DNA of 11,837 nt from Persephonella sp. GTDB lineage: Bacteria > Aquificota > Aquificia > Aquificales > Hydrogenothermaceae. The stretch is taken from NCBI GenBank assembly GCA_027081375.1, contig JALWKR010000237.1, positions 1-11,837 of the forward strand, in the 5' to 3' direction. Every line of letters starts with the position of its first letter. Positions within the stretch are counted from its first letter, which is position 1. The position numbers and the translations under genes are program-made. Below are positions 6,337-11,837 of this stretch, in pieces. A model generated the notes under the pieces. It was not told where the DNA came from and searched no databases. It saw nothing but the letters and a program-made list of their open reading frames with translations.

Positions 6337-7788
6337 TTATTCTTCTTTATTGTATTCCCATTTTCCAGTCATAAGGTATTCGTGAATAGCTTCTGCTGCA
6401 TCCCTTCCATGTCTGATTGCTGTTACAACAGTATCCCCACCATTTACAACATCTCCACCTGCAAATATACCTTCAACATTGGTTCTGTATTTATCGTCAA
6501 CTGTTGAGAGATTATTCCATTTATCAATCTTTAATCCAGGAACATCTTTGTATGCTACAGGGTTATCTCCCTGACCTACAGCCATAATAACAACATCACA
6601 CTCTATTATATGTTCAGAACCTTCAACTGGTTTTGGTCTTGGTCTTCCACCTTTTTCATCAGGAACAAGTTCCATTTTTACACATTTGAGACCAACAACT
6701 TCTCCTTTTTCATTTCCAATAACTTCTATTGGCTGTGTTAACCAGTGGAAGATTGCACCTTCTTCAGCTAAGTGATCCCATTCTTCATCTTTTGCTGAAG
6801 AAGTATCTCTTGTTCTTCTATAAACAAGATGTGTTTCATTTCCAAGTCTTATAGATGTAATCATACAGTCAACAGCTGTAAATCCACCACCAATTACAGC
6901 AACTCTTTTTCCTTTTGGAAGTTCAACATCTTCTTCAGGAGCAAGTAGTGGATGTGTGTGACCTACATTAACTTTCATAAGAAATCCTATGGCAGTATAA
7001 ACTCCTTTTAAATCTTCTCCAGGAATTCCCATTTTTTTGCCGCGACCAGAACCAACCCCTATAAATATTGCATCATACTCTTTTTGAAGCTCAGGAATTG
7101 TAATATCCTTTCCTACAGTTACCCCTGTTCTTATCTCCACTCCAAGTTTTTCTATTAGACCAATCTCAAAGTCTAGAGCATGTCTATCTAATCTAGCCAT
7201 TGGAATTCCATATCTCATAACACCACCAGTAAAAGGCAGTGCCTCAAAAACTGTTACAGAGTGTCCTTTTTTAGCTAAAAAGTAGGCTGCTGATAGTCCT
7301 GCAGGACCAGCACCTATAACAGCTACTTTTTTTCCAGTAGGAGGTTCTTTTTCATCTACCCATTCAACTCCTGCCATTCTTACTGAATCACCAACAAATC
7401 TTTCAAGACCTCCAATACTTACAGCTAAACCATTATCTTTGAATGTTAAAACACATGTGCTTTCACAGAGTCTATCTTGCGGACAAACTCTACCACATAC
7501 AGAAGAGAATGGATTTTTCTGTCTTAAGATTTTGTATGCACCAAAAACATCGTCATGTTGGATTCTTTCAATCCATTTTTCCATTTCACTCTCAACAGGA
7601 CAAGAAGGAGTACAAGGTGCTTTTTTACAGAGGATACATCTAAATGCCTCATCTTTTGCAGCAGTGTGACCGTAACCTAAAATAAATTCTTTAAAAGTAT
7701 TTTTTCTTACTTCTGGAGGAAACATAGGTAGTGGAATTCTGTCATGTCTTCTATAAACAGGTCTTTGCCTTTTTTTCTCCTGAGACAT
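6337..7788 (-). CDS. gltD: GltD-like NAD(P)H-dependent FAD/Fe-S oxidoreductase (glutamate synthase small-subunit family)
   Basis: This 483-residue flavoprotein belongs to the glutamate synthase small-subunit family, which takes electrons from NAD(P)H to FAD and passes them through [4Fe-4S] clusters. The N-terminal domain carries two cysteine groups, CILCKKAPCTPSCP (Cys51, 54, 59, 63) and CGRVCPQDRLCESTC (Cys98, 102, 108, 112). The FAD motif GAGPAGLSAAYF is at 159-170, the NAD(P)H motif GGGFTAVD at 300-307, and the C-terminal FAD contact GGDVVNGGDTVVTAIRHGRD at 444-463. All key residues appear intact. AGGAGG lies six bases before the ATG. It follows argF by 15 nt in the same direction, so both probably share a transcript and serve nitrogen assimilation. 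No large GltB subunit is in the window. Relatives of this shape also act as the large subunit of NfnAB transhydrogenase or sulfide dehydrogenase, so the partner, and the exact reaction, remain open. Confidence 0.85.
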   Translation of the reverse strand: MSQEKKRQRPVYRRHDRIPLPMFPPEVRKNTFKEFILGYGHTAAKDEAFRCILCKKAPCTPSCPVESEMEKWIERIQHDDVFGAYKILRQKNPFSSVCGRVCPQDRLCESTCVLTFKDNGLAVSIGGLERFVGDSVRMAGVEWVDEKEPPTGKKVAVIGAGPAGLSAAYFLAKKGHSVTVFEALPFTGGVMRYGIPMARLDRHALDFEIGLIEKLGVEIRTGVTVGKDITIPELQKEYDAIFIGVGSGRGKKMGIPGEDLKGVYTAIGFLMKVNVGHTHPLLAPEEDVELPKGKRVAVIGGGFTAVDCMITSIRLGNETHLVYRRTRDTSSAKDEEWDHLAEEGAIFHWLTQPIEVIGNEKGEVVGLKCVKMELVPDEKGGRPRPKPVEGSEHIIECDVVIMAVGQGDNPVAYKDVPGLKIDKWNNLSTVDDKYRTNVEGIFAGGDVVNGGDTVVTAIRHGRDAAEAIHEYLMTGKWEYNKEE

Positions 7789-7803
7789 ATTAAACCTCCT
7801 ACT

Positions 7804-8715
7804 TTATTTTCTAAATAAGAAACTCATTAATGCTTTTTGTGCATGAAGTCTATTTTCTGCCTGCTGGAATATTACATCTGCAAACTTTTCAAAAACTTCT
7901 TCAGTTATCTCTTCCCCTTTGTGGGCAGGTAAACAGTGCATTACAATAGCTTTACTGTCAGCCACTTTTAACAGTTCATCATCAATAGTAAAACCTTGAA
8001 ATACATTCACTTTATCTTTTTCTCCTTCCTGTCCCATGCTAACCCACACATCTGTGTATAAAATATTTGCACCTTTAGCTGCTTCTTTTGGGTCATTTAG
8101 TATCTCAACTTTACTTCCTGTTTCTCTTGCAAATCTAAGAGCCTCAGCTACAGCTTTTCCATTTGGTTCATACCCTTCAGGAGATGCTATTGATATATCA
8201 AGTCCCATCATTGCACACCCAATAAGAAGGGTATTCGCCATATTGTTTCCGTCTCCTATATAAGCCATCTTTAGACCTTCAAGTCTCCCAAATATCTCGT
8301 AAATAGTTTGAAAATCTGCCAAAACCTGACATGGATGAGCATAATCAGTAAGAGCATTGATAACAGGAAAGTCTGAGTAACTAGCAAGCTCTTCAACTTC
8401 ACTGTGGGCATAAGTTCTTATTACAAGACCATCTAAATATCTAGATAAAACTCTAGCAGTATCCTTTAATTCCTCACCTCTACTCATCTGGGTAGAAGAA
8501 CCCTGTATATATATAGGCTGTCCACCCATCTGATATACACCAACTTCAAAGGAAATTCTTGTTCTTGTTGAAGGTTTCATAAAAACAAGACCTATTGATT
8601 TATTTTCAAGAGATCTATCTGCAAACTTATCCTTTTTCAGTTTAATAGCATAGTCTATAACTTCTTCTATTTCCCTTTTAGTTAAGTCAGAAATATTTAA
8701 AAAATCCCTCTTCAA
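7804..8715 (-). CDS. argF: Ornithine carbamoyltransferase
   Basis: This cytoplasmic enzyme of arginine synthesis joins carbamoyl phosphate and ornithine to citrulline. The 303-residue length is normal. The carbamoyl-phosphate site STRTR is at 49-53, HPCQ at 127-130, the ornithine loop segment DVWVSMG at 222-228, and the catalytic HCLPAH at 260-265; all are intact. The start codon is TTG (8713-8715): the strong ribosome binding site AGGAGGAGGA (8721-8730) lies at the right distance, no ATG or GTG lies nearby in frame, and the N-terminus MKRDFLNISDLTKREIE matches the family. The transcript probably continues into the GltD-like gene 15 nt downstream. The promoter with an overlapping inverted repeat is at 8747-8775. 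Confidence 0.96.
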   Translation of the reverse strand: MKRDFLNISDLTKREIEEVIDYAIKLKKDKFADRSLENKSIGLVFMKPSTRTRISFEVGVYQMGGQPIYIQGSSTQMSRGEELKDTARVLSRYLDGLVIRTYAHSEVEELASYSDFPVINALTDYAHPCQVLADFQTIYEIFGRLEGLKMAYIGDGNNMANTLLIGCAMMGLDISIASPEGYEPNGKAVAEALRFARETGSKVEILNDPKEAAKGANILYTDVWVSMGQEGEKDKVNVFQGFTIDDELLKVADSKAIVMHCLPAHKGEEITEEVFEKFADVIFQQAENRLHAQKALMSFLFRK

Positions 8716-8746
8716 TAAAGTCCTCCTCCTTTCTGATTAAATAAAA

Positions 8747-8775
8747 AATATAACATTGTTTGATTTTTTAATCAA
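8747..8775 (-). promoter_or_regulatory. Promoter of argF with inverted repeat over the -35 box
   Basis: On the minus strand TTGATT (8770-8775) is followed after exactly 17 nt by TATATT (8747-8752), giving a start near 8740 and a leader of about 25 nt. The -35 box is one arm of the perfect inverted repeat TTGATT-TTTT-AATCAA (8760-8775), so a dimeric regulator binding there would compete with RNA polymerase. The arms recall an FNR/CRP half site (TTGAT...ATCAA), but the spacing is six rather than four. Confidence 0.45.
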
Positions 8776-8801
8776 TTAAGAAAAAGTTTAATTTTCAAGG
8801 G

Positions 8802-8823
8802 TTTTATGAAACTTCTCATAAAA
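8802..8823. promoter_or_regulatory. Inverted repeat upstream of the BFD-like gene
   Basis: TTTTATGA and TCATAAAA form a perfect 8-bp inverted repeat around the loop AACTTC, about 55 nt before the ATG at 8878. There is no GC-rich core or adjacent T-run on the plus strand, so an operator is more likely than a terminator. I cannot read a convincing promoter for the BFD-like gene near it. The site lies in the 162-nt space between divergent genes. Confidence 0.35.
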
Positions 8824-8877
8824 TTTATTAGGTTAAAACTAAATTTTTAATAAAAAAACGTTTCAAGGAGGTTTAAA

Positions 8878-9123
8878 ATGGCTAAAGATATATTTCAGAT
8901 GGATAAAGATACAGAAGTTTGCTTTTGTATGAATGTAACTTTAGGAGAGATTTTAGAAGCTATAAAAAATGGAGCGTGCAGCCTTGAAGAGATAATGGAT
9001 GCAACAGATGCAGGAACAGCGTGTGGATTATGCAGATCTCCTGAAGACGACCCTGATGGAGAAAGAGAAATCCATTTAACAGAAATTCTTCAACAAGCTA
9101 AAGAAAAAGGTTTATGTGGCTAA
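8878..9123 (+). CDS. BFD-like [2Fe-2S] protein
   Basis: This 81-residue protein resembles bacterioferritin-associated ferredoxin and the BFD domain of NifU and related proteins (PF04324). Four cysteines are arranged C-x-C-x31-C-x2-C (Cys15, Cys17, Cys49, Cys52) in CFCMNVTLGEILEAIKNGAC and ATDAGTACGLCRSPEDD, the expected ligand set for a [2Fe-2S] cluster in a helix-turn-helix fold. An acidic linker and a C-terminal helix (HLTEILQQAKEKG) follow. The start is secure: AAGGAGG lies just upstream of the ATG. It sits 105 nt before iscU, which has its own likely promoter. A split NifU, with BFD, IscU-like and Nfu-like parts as separate proteins, is a reasonable reading: all three occur in this stretch. 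Its role may be electron supply to cluster assembly; that is inferred. Confidence 0.85.
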   Translation: MAKDIFQMDKDTEVCFCMNVTLGEILEAIKNGACSLEEIMDATDAGTACGLCRSPEDDPDGEREIHLTEILQQAKEKGLCG

Positions 9124-9127
9124 CTCT

Positions 9128-9172
9128 TTCAAACCATTATAAATTCTTGTTATGATATTACTCATTGAGTAA
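9128..9172 (+). promoter_or_regulatory. iscU promoter with palindromic operator candidate
   Basis: TTCAAA (9128-9133) and TATGAT (9151-9156) stand 17 nt apart, giving a start near 9163. The perfect palindrome TTACTCATTGAGTAA (9158-9172) begins two bases after the -10 box and covers the start point, a classic place for repressor binding. Rrf2-family regulators such as IscR control isc genes from dyad sites of this size, so one of them is a candidate; that link is inference. Confidence 0.45.
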
Positions 9173-9196
9173 AAATGCTGTGAAATATAAATTAAG

Positions 9197-9211
9197 CACG
9201 TATAAAACGTG
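9197..9211 (+). promoter_or_regulatory. Small hairpin in the iscU leader
   Basis: CACGT-ATAAA-ACGTG forms a perfect 5-bp inverted repeat ending four bases before the ribosome binding site GGAGG (9215-9219) of iscU. It could be a second operator or an RNA hairpin near the ribosome binding site. It is short and may be chance. Confidence 0.25.
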
Positions 9212-9228
9212 TTTGGAGGTTTAAAACC

Positions 9229-9687
9229 ATGTTTGAATATACAGAAAAAGTGATGGATCACTTTATGAATCCAAGAAACCTTGGAGAGATACCAAATCCC
9301 GATGGTTATGGACAGTGCGGTAACCCTTCTTGTGGAGATGCAATGTTATTTACTATAAAAGTAAATAAAGAAAACGATGTTATAGAGGATGTTAAGTTTA
9401 AAACATTTGGGTGTGGTTCTGCTATAGCTGTTTCTTCTGTTCTTACAGAAATGGTAAAAGGAAAACCTATAGATTATGCTTTAAACTTAACATATAAAGA
9501 GATTTTTGAAGAACTTGGTGGTTTACCACCTCAAAAGATACACTGCACAAACCTAGGTCTTGAAACTCTTCATGTTGCTATAAAAGATTATCTTTTAAAA
9601 CAGGGAAGAGTTGAAGAAGCTAACAAAATTCCTGACTGTATAGAGGAAGAAGAAGAAGAAGGTTTAGATTTAGAACATATTGGATAA
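9229..9687 (+). CDS. iscU: IscU-type Fe-S cluster scaffold
   Basis: IscU receives sulfur from a cysteine desulfurase, assembles a [2Fe-2S] cluster and hands it on. The 152-residue protein has the three scaffold cysteines in NPSCGDAM (Cys35, with Asp37), FGCGSAIAVSS (Cys62) and KIHCTNLG (His105-Cys106), plus the N-terminal YTEKVMDHFMNPRNLGEI. It is longer than the roughly 130 residues of E. coli IscU, because of a tail with Cys137 and a run of glutamates (CIEEEEEEGLDLEHIG). As I recall, Aquifex IscU also has an extended C-terminus. GGAGG lies nine bases before the ATG. No cysteine desulfurase gene is in the window, so the sulfur donor is encoded elsewhere. A promoter with a palindrome lies upstream and a hairpin terminator just downstream, so it may be transcribed more strongly than the genes after it. 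Confidence 0.95.
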   Translation: MFEYTEKVMDHFMNPRNLGEIPNPDGYGQCGNPSCGDAMLFTIKVNKENDVIEDVKFKTFGCGSAIAVSSVLTEMVKGKPIDYALNLTYKEIFEELGGLPPQKIHCTNLGLETLHVAIKDYLLKQGRVEEANKIPDCIEEEEEEGLDLEHIG

Positions 9688-9688
9688 A

Positions 9689-9714
9689 GACAGGGCTTTA
9701 TGCCCTTGTTTTAT
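9689..9714 (+). terminator. Intrinsic terminator after iscU
   Basis: AGGGC-TTTAT-GCCCT (9692-9706) forms a 5-bp stem, extended by a few imperfect pairs, followed by TGTTTTAT. It starts five bases after the iscU stop (9685-9687). The next gene starts at 9744 with no clear promoter of its own, so partial read-through, giving more IscU than downstream proteins, is likely. Confidence 0.7.
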
Positions 9715-9743
9715 AAATAAAACGAAAAAATAACTAAAGAAAG

Positions 9744-10814
9744 ATGGAAAAGAAAGAAAAAATAAAGGCAGTAGCTTTATACTCAGGTGGTTTAGACAGC
9801 ACTCTTGCTATAAAACTTATTCAAAATCAAGGTATAGATGTTCTTGCTATTCATTTTTATACAGGTTTTTGTATCACAGAAACAAAAAGAAGACGTGGTG
9901 AAAAGAAGCCTGATGGCTCTTACTATATGAACCCAGCGTTAAAATATGCGGCTAAATATGGTTTTAAACTTGAGATTGTTGATATATCTGATGAGTACTT
10001 TGATATTATTCAAAATCCAAAGTATGGATATGGTGCTAACATAAATCCGTGTATAGACTGCAGAGCTTTCATGTATAAGAAAGCAAAAGAGATAATGGAA
10101 AGAGAGGGAGCTCATTTCATTGTTTCTGGAGAGGTTCTTAATCAAAGACCAATGAGCCAGCATTTAAAAGCTATGAAAATCATAGAAAGGGAAGCTGGTG
10201 TTGAAGGGCTTGTAGTTAAACCTCTATCTGCTAAAGTTTTACCGCCTACTATTCCAGAACAAAAAGGATGGATAGATAGAAATAAACTTGAAGGTATCGT
10301 TGGAAGAAGTAGAAAAAGACAGCTTCAGCTTGCTAAAGAACTTGGTATAGATGAGTTTGAACAGCCTGCAGGAGGTTGCTGCTATCTAACAGATGAGAAC
10401 TTTGCTAGAAAATATAAAGAGACTATATCTGTTCAGGGATTTATATCTAAGGATGATCTTTATCTTTTAACAATAGGTAGACATTTTAGACTTCCTTCTG
10501 GAACAAAAGTTATTATCTCTAGAAACGAAGGAGAAGGAAACTTTATAAAAGGTTTAAAGAAAAGCTACTGGTATTTTGAGCCTGTAGGAAAAGGAGCTGT
10601 TGCAATAGCAAAGCCTATAGAAAATAGACCTTTGACAGAAGAGGAGATAAAGCAGATAGCAAACCTTGTAGCAAGATACTGTAAAACTGATGAAGAAGGT
10701 AAAATAAATATAAAATATAAAGCTCCAGAAACTGATTTACTGGTAGAAAACAAAGAAGGTATAATTTTAGGGAAAAAACCTGAAGAAACTTTACTTGAAA
10801 GTTGGAGGATATAA
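9744..10814 (+). CDS. PP-loop ATPase, thiouridylase-like (MnmA/ThiI-related)
   Basis: This 356-residue protein starts with a PP-loop ATPase domain: AVALYSGGLDST (9-20) binds ATP and would adenylate the substrate. Family motifs follow: NPCIDCRAFMYKKAKEIM (101-118, Cys103 and Cys106), VSGEVLNQRPMSQ (127-139), PLSAKVLPPTIPE (160-172) and QPAGGCCYLTDENFARKY (207-224, Cys212 and Cys213). Proteins of this shape are related to tRNA 2-thiouridine synthases and to ThiI, and are often annotated as such. The C-terminal part (about 230-356), with LTIGRHFRLPSGTKVIISRN and GKGAVAIAKPI, resembles an NFACT-R-type RNA-binding domain. The cysteines could accept persulfide or hold an Fe-S cluster. The TusA-like gene follows with no gap, which supports sulfur transfer to tRNA. 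The ribosome binding site is weak. The exact modified base is not shown by the sequence. Confidence 0.8.
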   Translation: MEKKEKIKAVALYSGGLDSTLAIKLIQNQGIDVLAIHFYTGFCITETKRRRGEKKPDGSYYMNPALKYAAKYGFKLEIVDISDEYFDIIQNPKYGYGANINPCIDCRAFMYKKAKEIMEREGAHFIVSGEVLNQRPMSQHLKAMKIIEREAGVEGLVVKPLSAKVLPPTIPEQKGWIDRNKLEGIVGRSRKRQLQLAKELGIDEFEQPAGGCCYLTDENFARKYKETISVQGFISKDDLYLLTIGRHFRLPSGTKVIISRNEGEGNFIKGLKKSYWYFEPVGKGAVAIAKPIENRPLTEEEIKQIANLVARYCKTDEEGKINIKYKAPETDLLVENKEGIILGKKPEETLLESWRI

Positions 10815-11069
10815 ATGGTAGAAAATTTAGATAATATAAAACCAGATATTACTCATGATGCAACAGGAACATTTTGTCCTATACCTATAACTGAGCTTGC
10901 AAAGGTTATGAAACAGGCAAAAAAAGGACAGATTGTTGAACTTTTAGCTGATGATGAGGGAGCTATTCAAGATGTTCCTGCATGGTGCGAAACAACAGGA
11001 AATGAGTATTTAGGTTATAAAGAGGAAGACGGGGTTTTAGCATTCTATGTTAAAAAAACACAGGATTAA
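10815..11069 (+). CDS. TusA-like sulfur carrier
   Basis: TusA-family proteins carry sulfur as a persulfide on one conserved cysteine and pass it to a thiolation or sulfur-oxidation enzyme. This 84-residue protein has the signature ATGTFCPIPITELAKVMKQA (16-35): the C-P-x-P motif with carrier Cys21. It continues with KKGQIVELLADDEGAIQDVP and AWCETTGNEYLGY, the usual second half of the fold, including a second cysteine (CETTG). The ATG follows the stop of the PP-loop gene directly, and GGAGG (10803-10807) lies inside the end of that gene, so translation is coupled. The arrangement suggests it delivers sulfur to the PP-loop protein. In sulfur-oxidising Aquificales, TusA also works in dissimilatory sulfur traffic, but no sHdr or Dsr genes are nearby. 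Confidence 0.88.
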   Translation: MVENLDNIKPDITHDATGTFCPIPITELAKVMKQAKKGQIVELLADDEGAIQDVPAWCETTGNEYLGYKEEDGVLAFYVKKTQD

Positions 11070-11078
11070 GGGTAGAAC

Positions 11079-11303
11079 ATGACAAAAGTAACAGAAGATA
11101 CTAAAGTATTTCATCTTTTAGAAGAGTACCCTGAAACAGAAGAAGTTATAAAAAAGTATTTTTCCTACTTTTATGAGCACAGGCTTGTTGATATTGCATT
11201 AAAAAGATTATCTGTAAAAGGTGCATTTACTGTTTTAGAAATTCCTGAAGAAAAACAGAAACAGTTTTATGAAGAAATAGAGGCTTTAATATCAAAAAAA
11301 TAG
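11079..11303 (+). CDS. Small DUF1858-like helical protein
   Basis: This 74-residue protein begins MTKVTEDTKVFHLLEEYPET, then EEVIKKYFSYFYEHRLVDIA. The 'leucine-leucine-x-x-tyrosine-proline' start and helical build resemble DUF1858, a small domain found alone or fused to Fe-S and di-iron repair proteins. Most DUF1858 domains that I recall carry one or two cysteines near the middle; this one has none, so it cannot hold a metal by thiols. The start has AAGGG about six bases upstream of the ATG. It lies nine bases after the TusA-like gene and 27 nt before the Nfu start, within one transcript. Function unknown; it may be a small protein-interaction domain for the Fe-S genes around it. Confidence 0.6.
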   Translation: MTKVTEDTKVFHLLEEYPETEEVIKKYFSYFYEHRLVDIALKRLSVKGAFTVLEIPEEKQKQFYEEIEALISKK

Positions 11304-11330
11304 CAAAACTTTTAAGTGAGGTTGTCTGTT

Positions 11331-11606
11331 ATGGTGGAAAATTTAAAAACTAAGGAAAATGAGGTTGAGGAAGTTTTAGAAAAAATTAGGCCTGCTTTAG
11401 CAGCAGACCATGGAGATATAAGACTTGTTAAAGTTGAAAATAACGATGTTTATCTTGAGCTTCTTGGGGAATGTAGCACATGTCCTGTTCCAGATATAAC
11501 AATGAAAGATGTTATCATTGTGATGATAAAACAGATGCTTCCTTGGGTTAGAACTGTTTATATTGGACAGAAAAAGTTTGAGTTAAATCCTACTTTTTCA
11601 GGTTAA
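11331..11606 (+). CDS. Nfu-type Fe-S carrier (NifU C-terminal domain)
   Basis: Nfu proteins carry [4Fe-4S] or [2Fe-2S] clusters between the scaffold and target proteins, binding them between two subunits by a C-x2-C motif. This 91-residue protein is one NifU C-terminal domain: VEEVLEKIRPALAADHGDIR (about 12-31) followed by VKVENNDVYLELLGECSTCP and then VPDITMKDVIIVMIKQMLPW. The C-x2-C is intact (CSTC), but the usual G-x-C-x-x-C-P-x-S tail reads CPVPD here, an uncommon variant. I choose the ATG at 11331 because GAGG (11318-11321) lies nine bases upstream; a GTG at 11316 would overlap this ribosome binding site. It ends two bases before aroE, so it ends an Fe-S/sulfur group that is joined to aromatic amino acid synthesis. 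Confidence 0.88.
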   Translation: MVENLKTKENEVEEVLEKIRPALAADHGDIRLVKVENNDVYLELLGECSTCPVPDITMKDVIIVMIKQMLPWVRTVYIGQKKFELNPTFSG

Positions 11607-11608
11607 GT

Positions 11609-11837
11609 ATGTATCTTAACGGGGAAACATTAGTTTACGGTATTATTGGTTATCCTGTAAAACACTCAAAATCTCCTACTTTTCAAACTGCTGCTTTTCA
11701 AAAGCTAGGTATAAATGCCGTTTATGTCCCATTCAATGTAAAACCAGAAGATCTCCAAAAAGCTATAGATGGTATAAGAGCTCTTTCTATTAAAGGAGTT
11801 AATGTTACAGTGCCTCACAAAGAGGAAGTAATAAAGT
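11609..11837 (+). CDS. aroE: Shikimate dehydrogenase, N-terminal part (cut by window end)
   Basis: AroE reduces 3-dehydroshikimate to shikimate with NADPH in aromatic amino acid synthesis. The visible 76 codons begin MYLNGETLVYGIIGYPVKHS and contain the substrate-binding GYPVKHSKSP and the catalytic-lysine motif GVNVTVPHKEE, both canonical. The frame is open to the window edge, so the NADPH domain lies outside. The ATG is two bases after the stop of the Nfu gene (11604-11606) and has only a weak upstream AGGTTAAG. Probable cotranscription with the Fe-S genes is an inference from spacing. Confidence 0.93.
   Translation, partial: MYLNGETLVYGIIGYPVKHSKSPTFQTAAFQKLGINAVYVPFNVKPEDLQKAIDGIRALSIKGVNVTVPHKEEVIK

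Noticed and set aside
7439-8263. Plus-strand open frames inside the GltD-like and argF genes
   Set aside because: Antisense to conserved, motif-complete enzymes; no start signals.
8760-8775. Canonical FNR box
   Set aside because: The half sites match TTGAT/ATCAA, but six bases rather than four separate them.
1-11837. tRNA, rRNA or complete insertion sequence
   Set aside because: No cloverleaf, rRNA-like segment, transposase or terminal inverted repeats could be recognised on either strand.

Overview
The window is AT-rich bacterial chromosome. Its protein set fits a thermophilic Aquificales-type bacterium of the Hydrogenothermaceae (Sulfurihydrogenibium or Persephonella kind): a long IscU with an acidic tail, a thiouridylase-like PP-loop protein next to a TusA-like carrier, strong AGGAGG ribosome binding sites, and a zinc-finger-type Cas6. 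The genus is an inference from protein character only; no rRNA or tRNA gene is present to confirm it.

Left part (1-3860), accessory and decaying. On the minus strand lie a short orphan coding fragment (63-179), a HEPN-like HI0074-family protein (228-644) and its MNT nucleotidyltransferase partner (635-923), which is broken by one frameshift. A GC-rich island with two copies of a 25-nt repeat follows (985-1081), then a lone cas6 (1207-2079). On the plus strand are a secreted or membrane protein of unknown function (2131-2946), a small charged protein (3022-3195) and a DUF6414-like gene with two frameshifts (3161-3860). A clear sigma-70-type promoter precedes the last two. No other cas gene and no proper CRISPR array are visible.

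Middle part (3866-8715). A large fused lipid enzyme (AMP-ligase, acyl carrier, PlsC acyltransferase) runs to 6304 and meets, across a palindromic bidirectional terminator, a minus-strand pair: argF (ornithine carbamoyltransferase), then a GltD-like flavoprotein. Both belong to nitrogen and arginine metabolism and probably form one transcript. Its promoter can be read at 8747-8775, where the -35 box is half of an inverted repeat.

Right part (8878-11837), iron-sulfur and sulfur transfer. On the plus strand are a BFD-like [2Fe-2S] protein, iscU, a hairpin terminator, a PP-loop thiouridylase-like enzyme, a TusA-like sulfur carrier, a small DUF1858-like protein, an Nfu-type scaffold and the start of aroE. 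From 9744 on, the genes are almost contiguous (0 to 27 nt apart). Together they suggest a module that builds Fe-S clusters and passes sulfur to an acceptor, probably tRNA. A palindrome at the iscU promoter is a candidate site for an Fe-S-responsive repressor.

The most unusual items are the in-cis ligase-carrier-acyltransferase fusion, the concentration of poly-A frameshifts in the accessory part, the lone cas6 beside a foreign-looking repeat pair, and the sulfur-relay operon.
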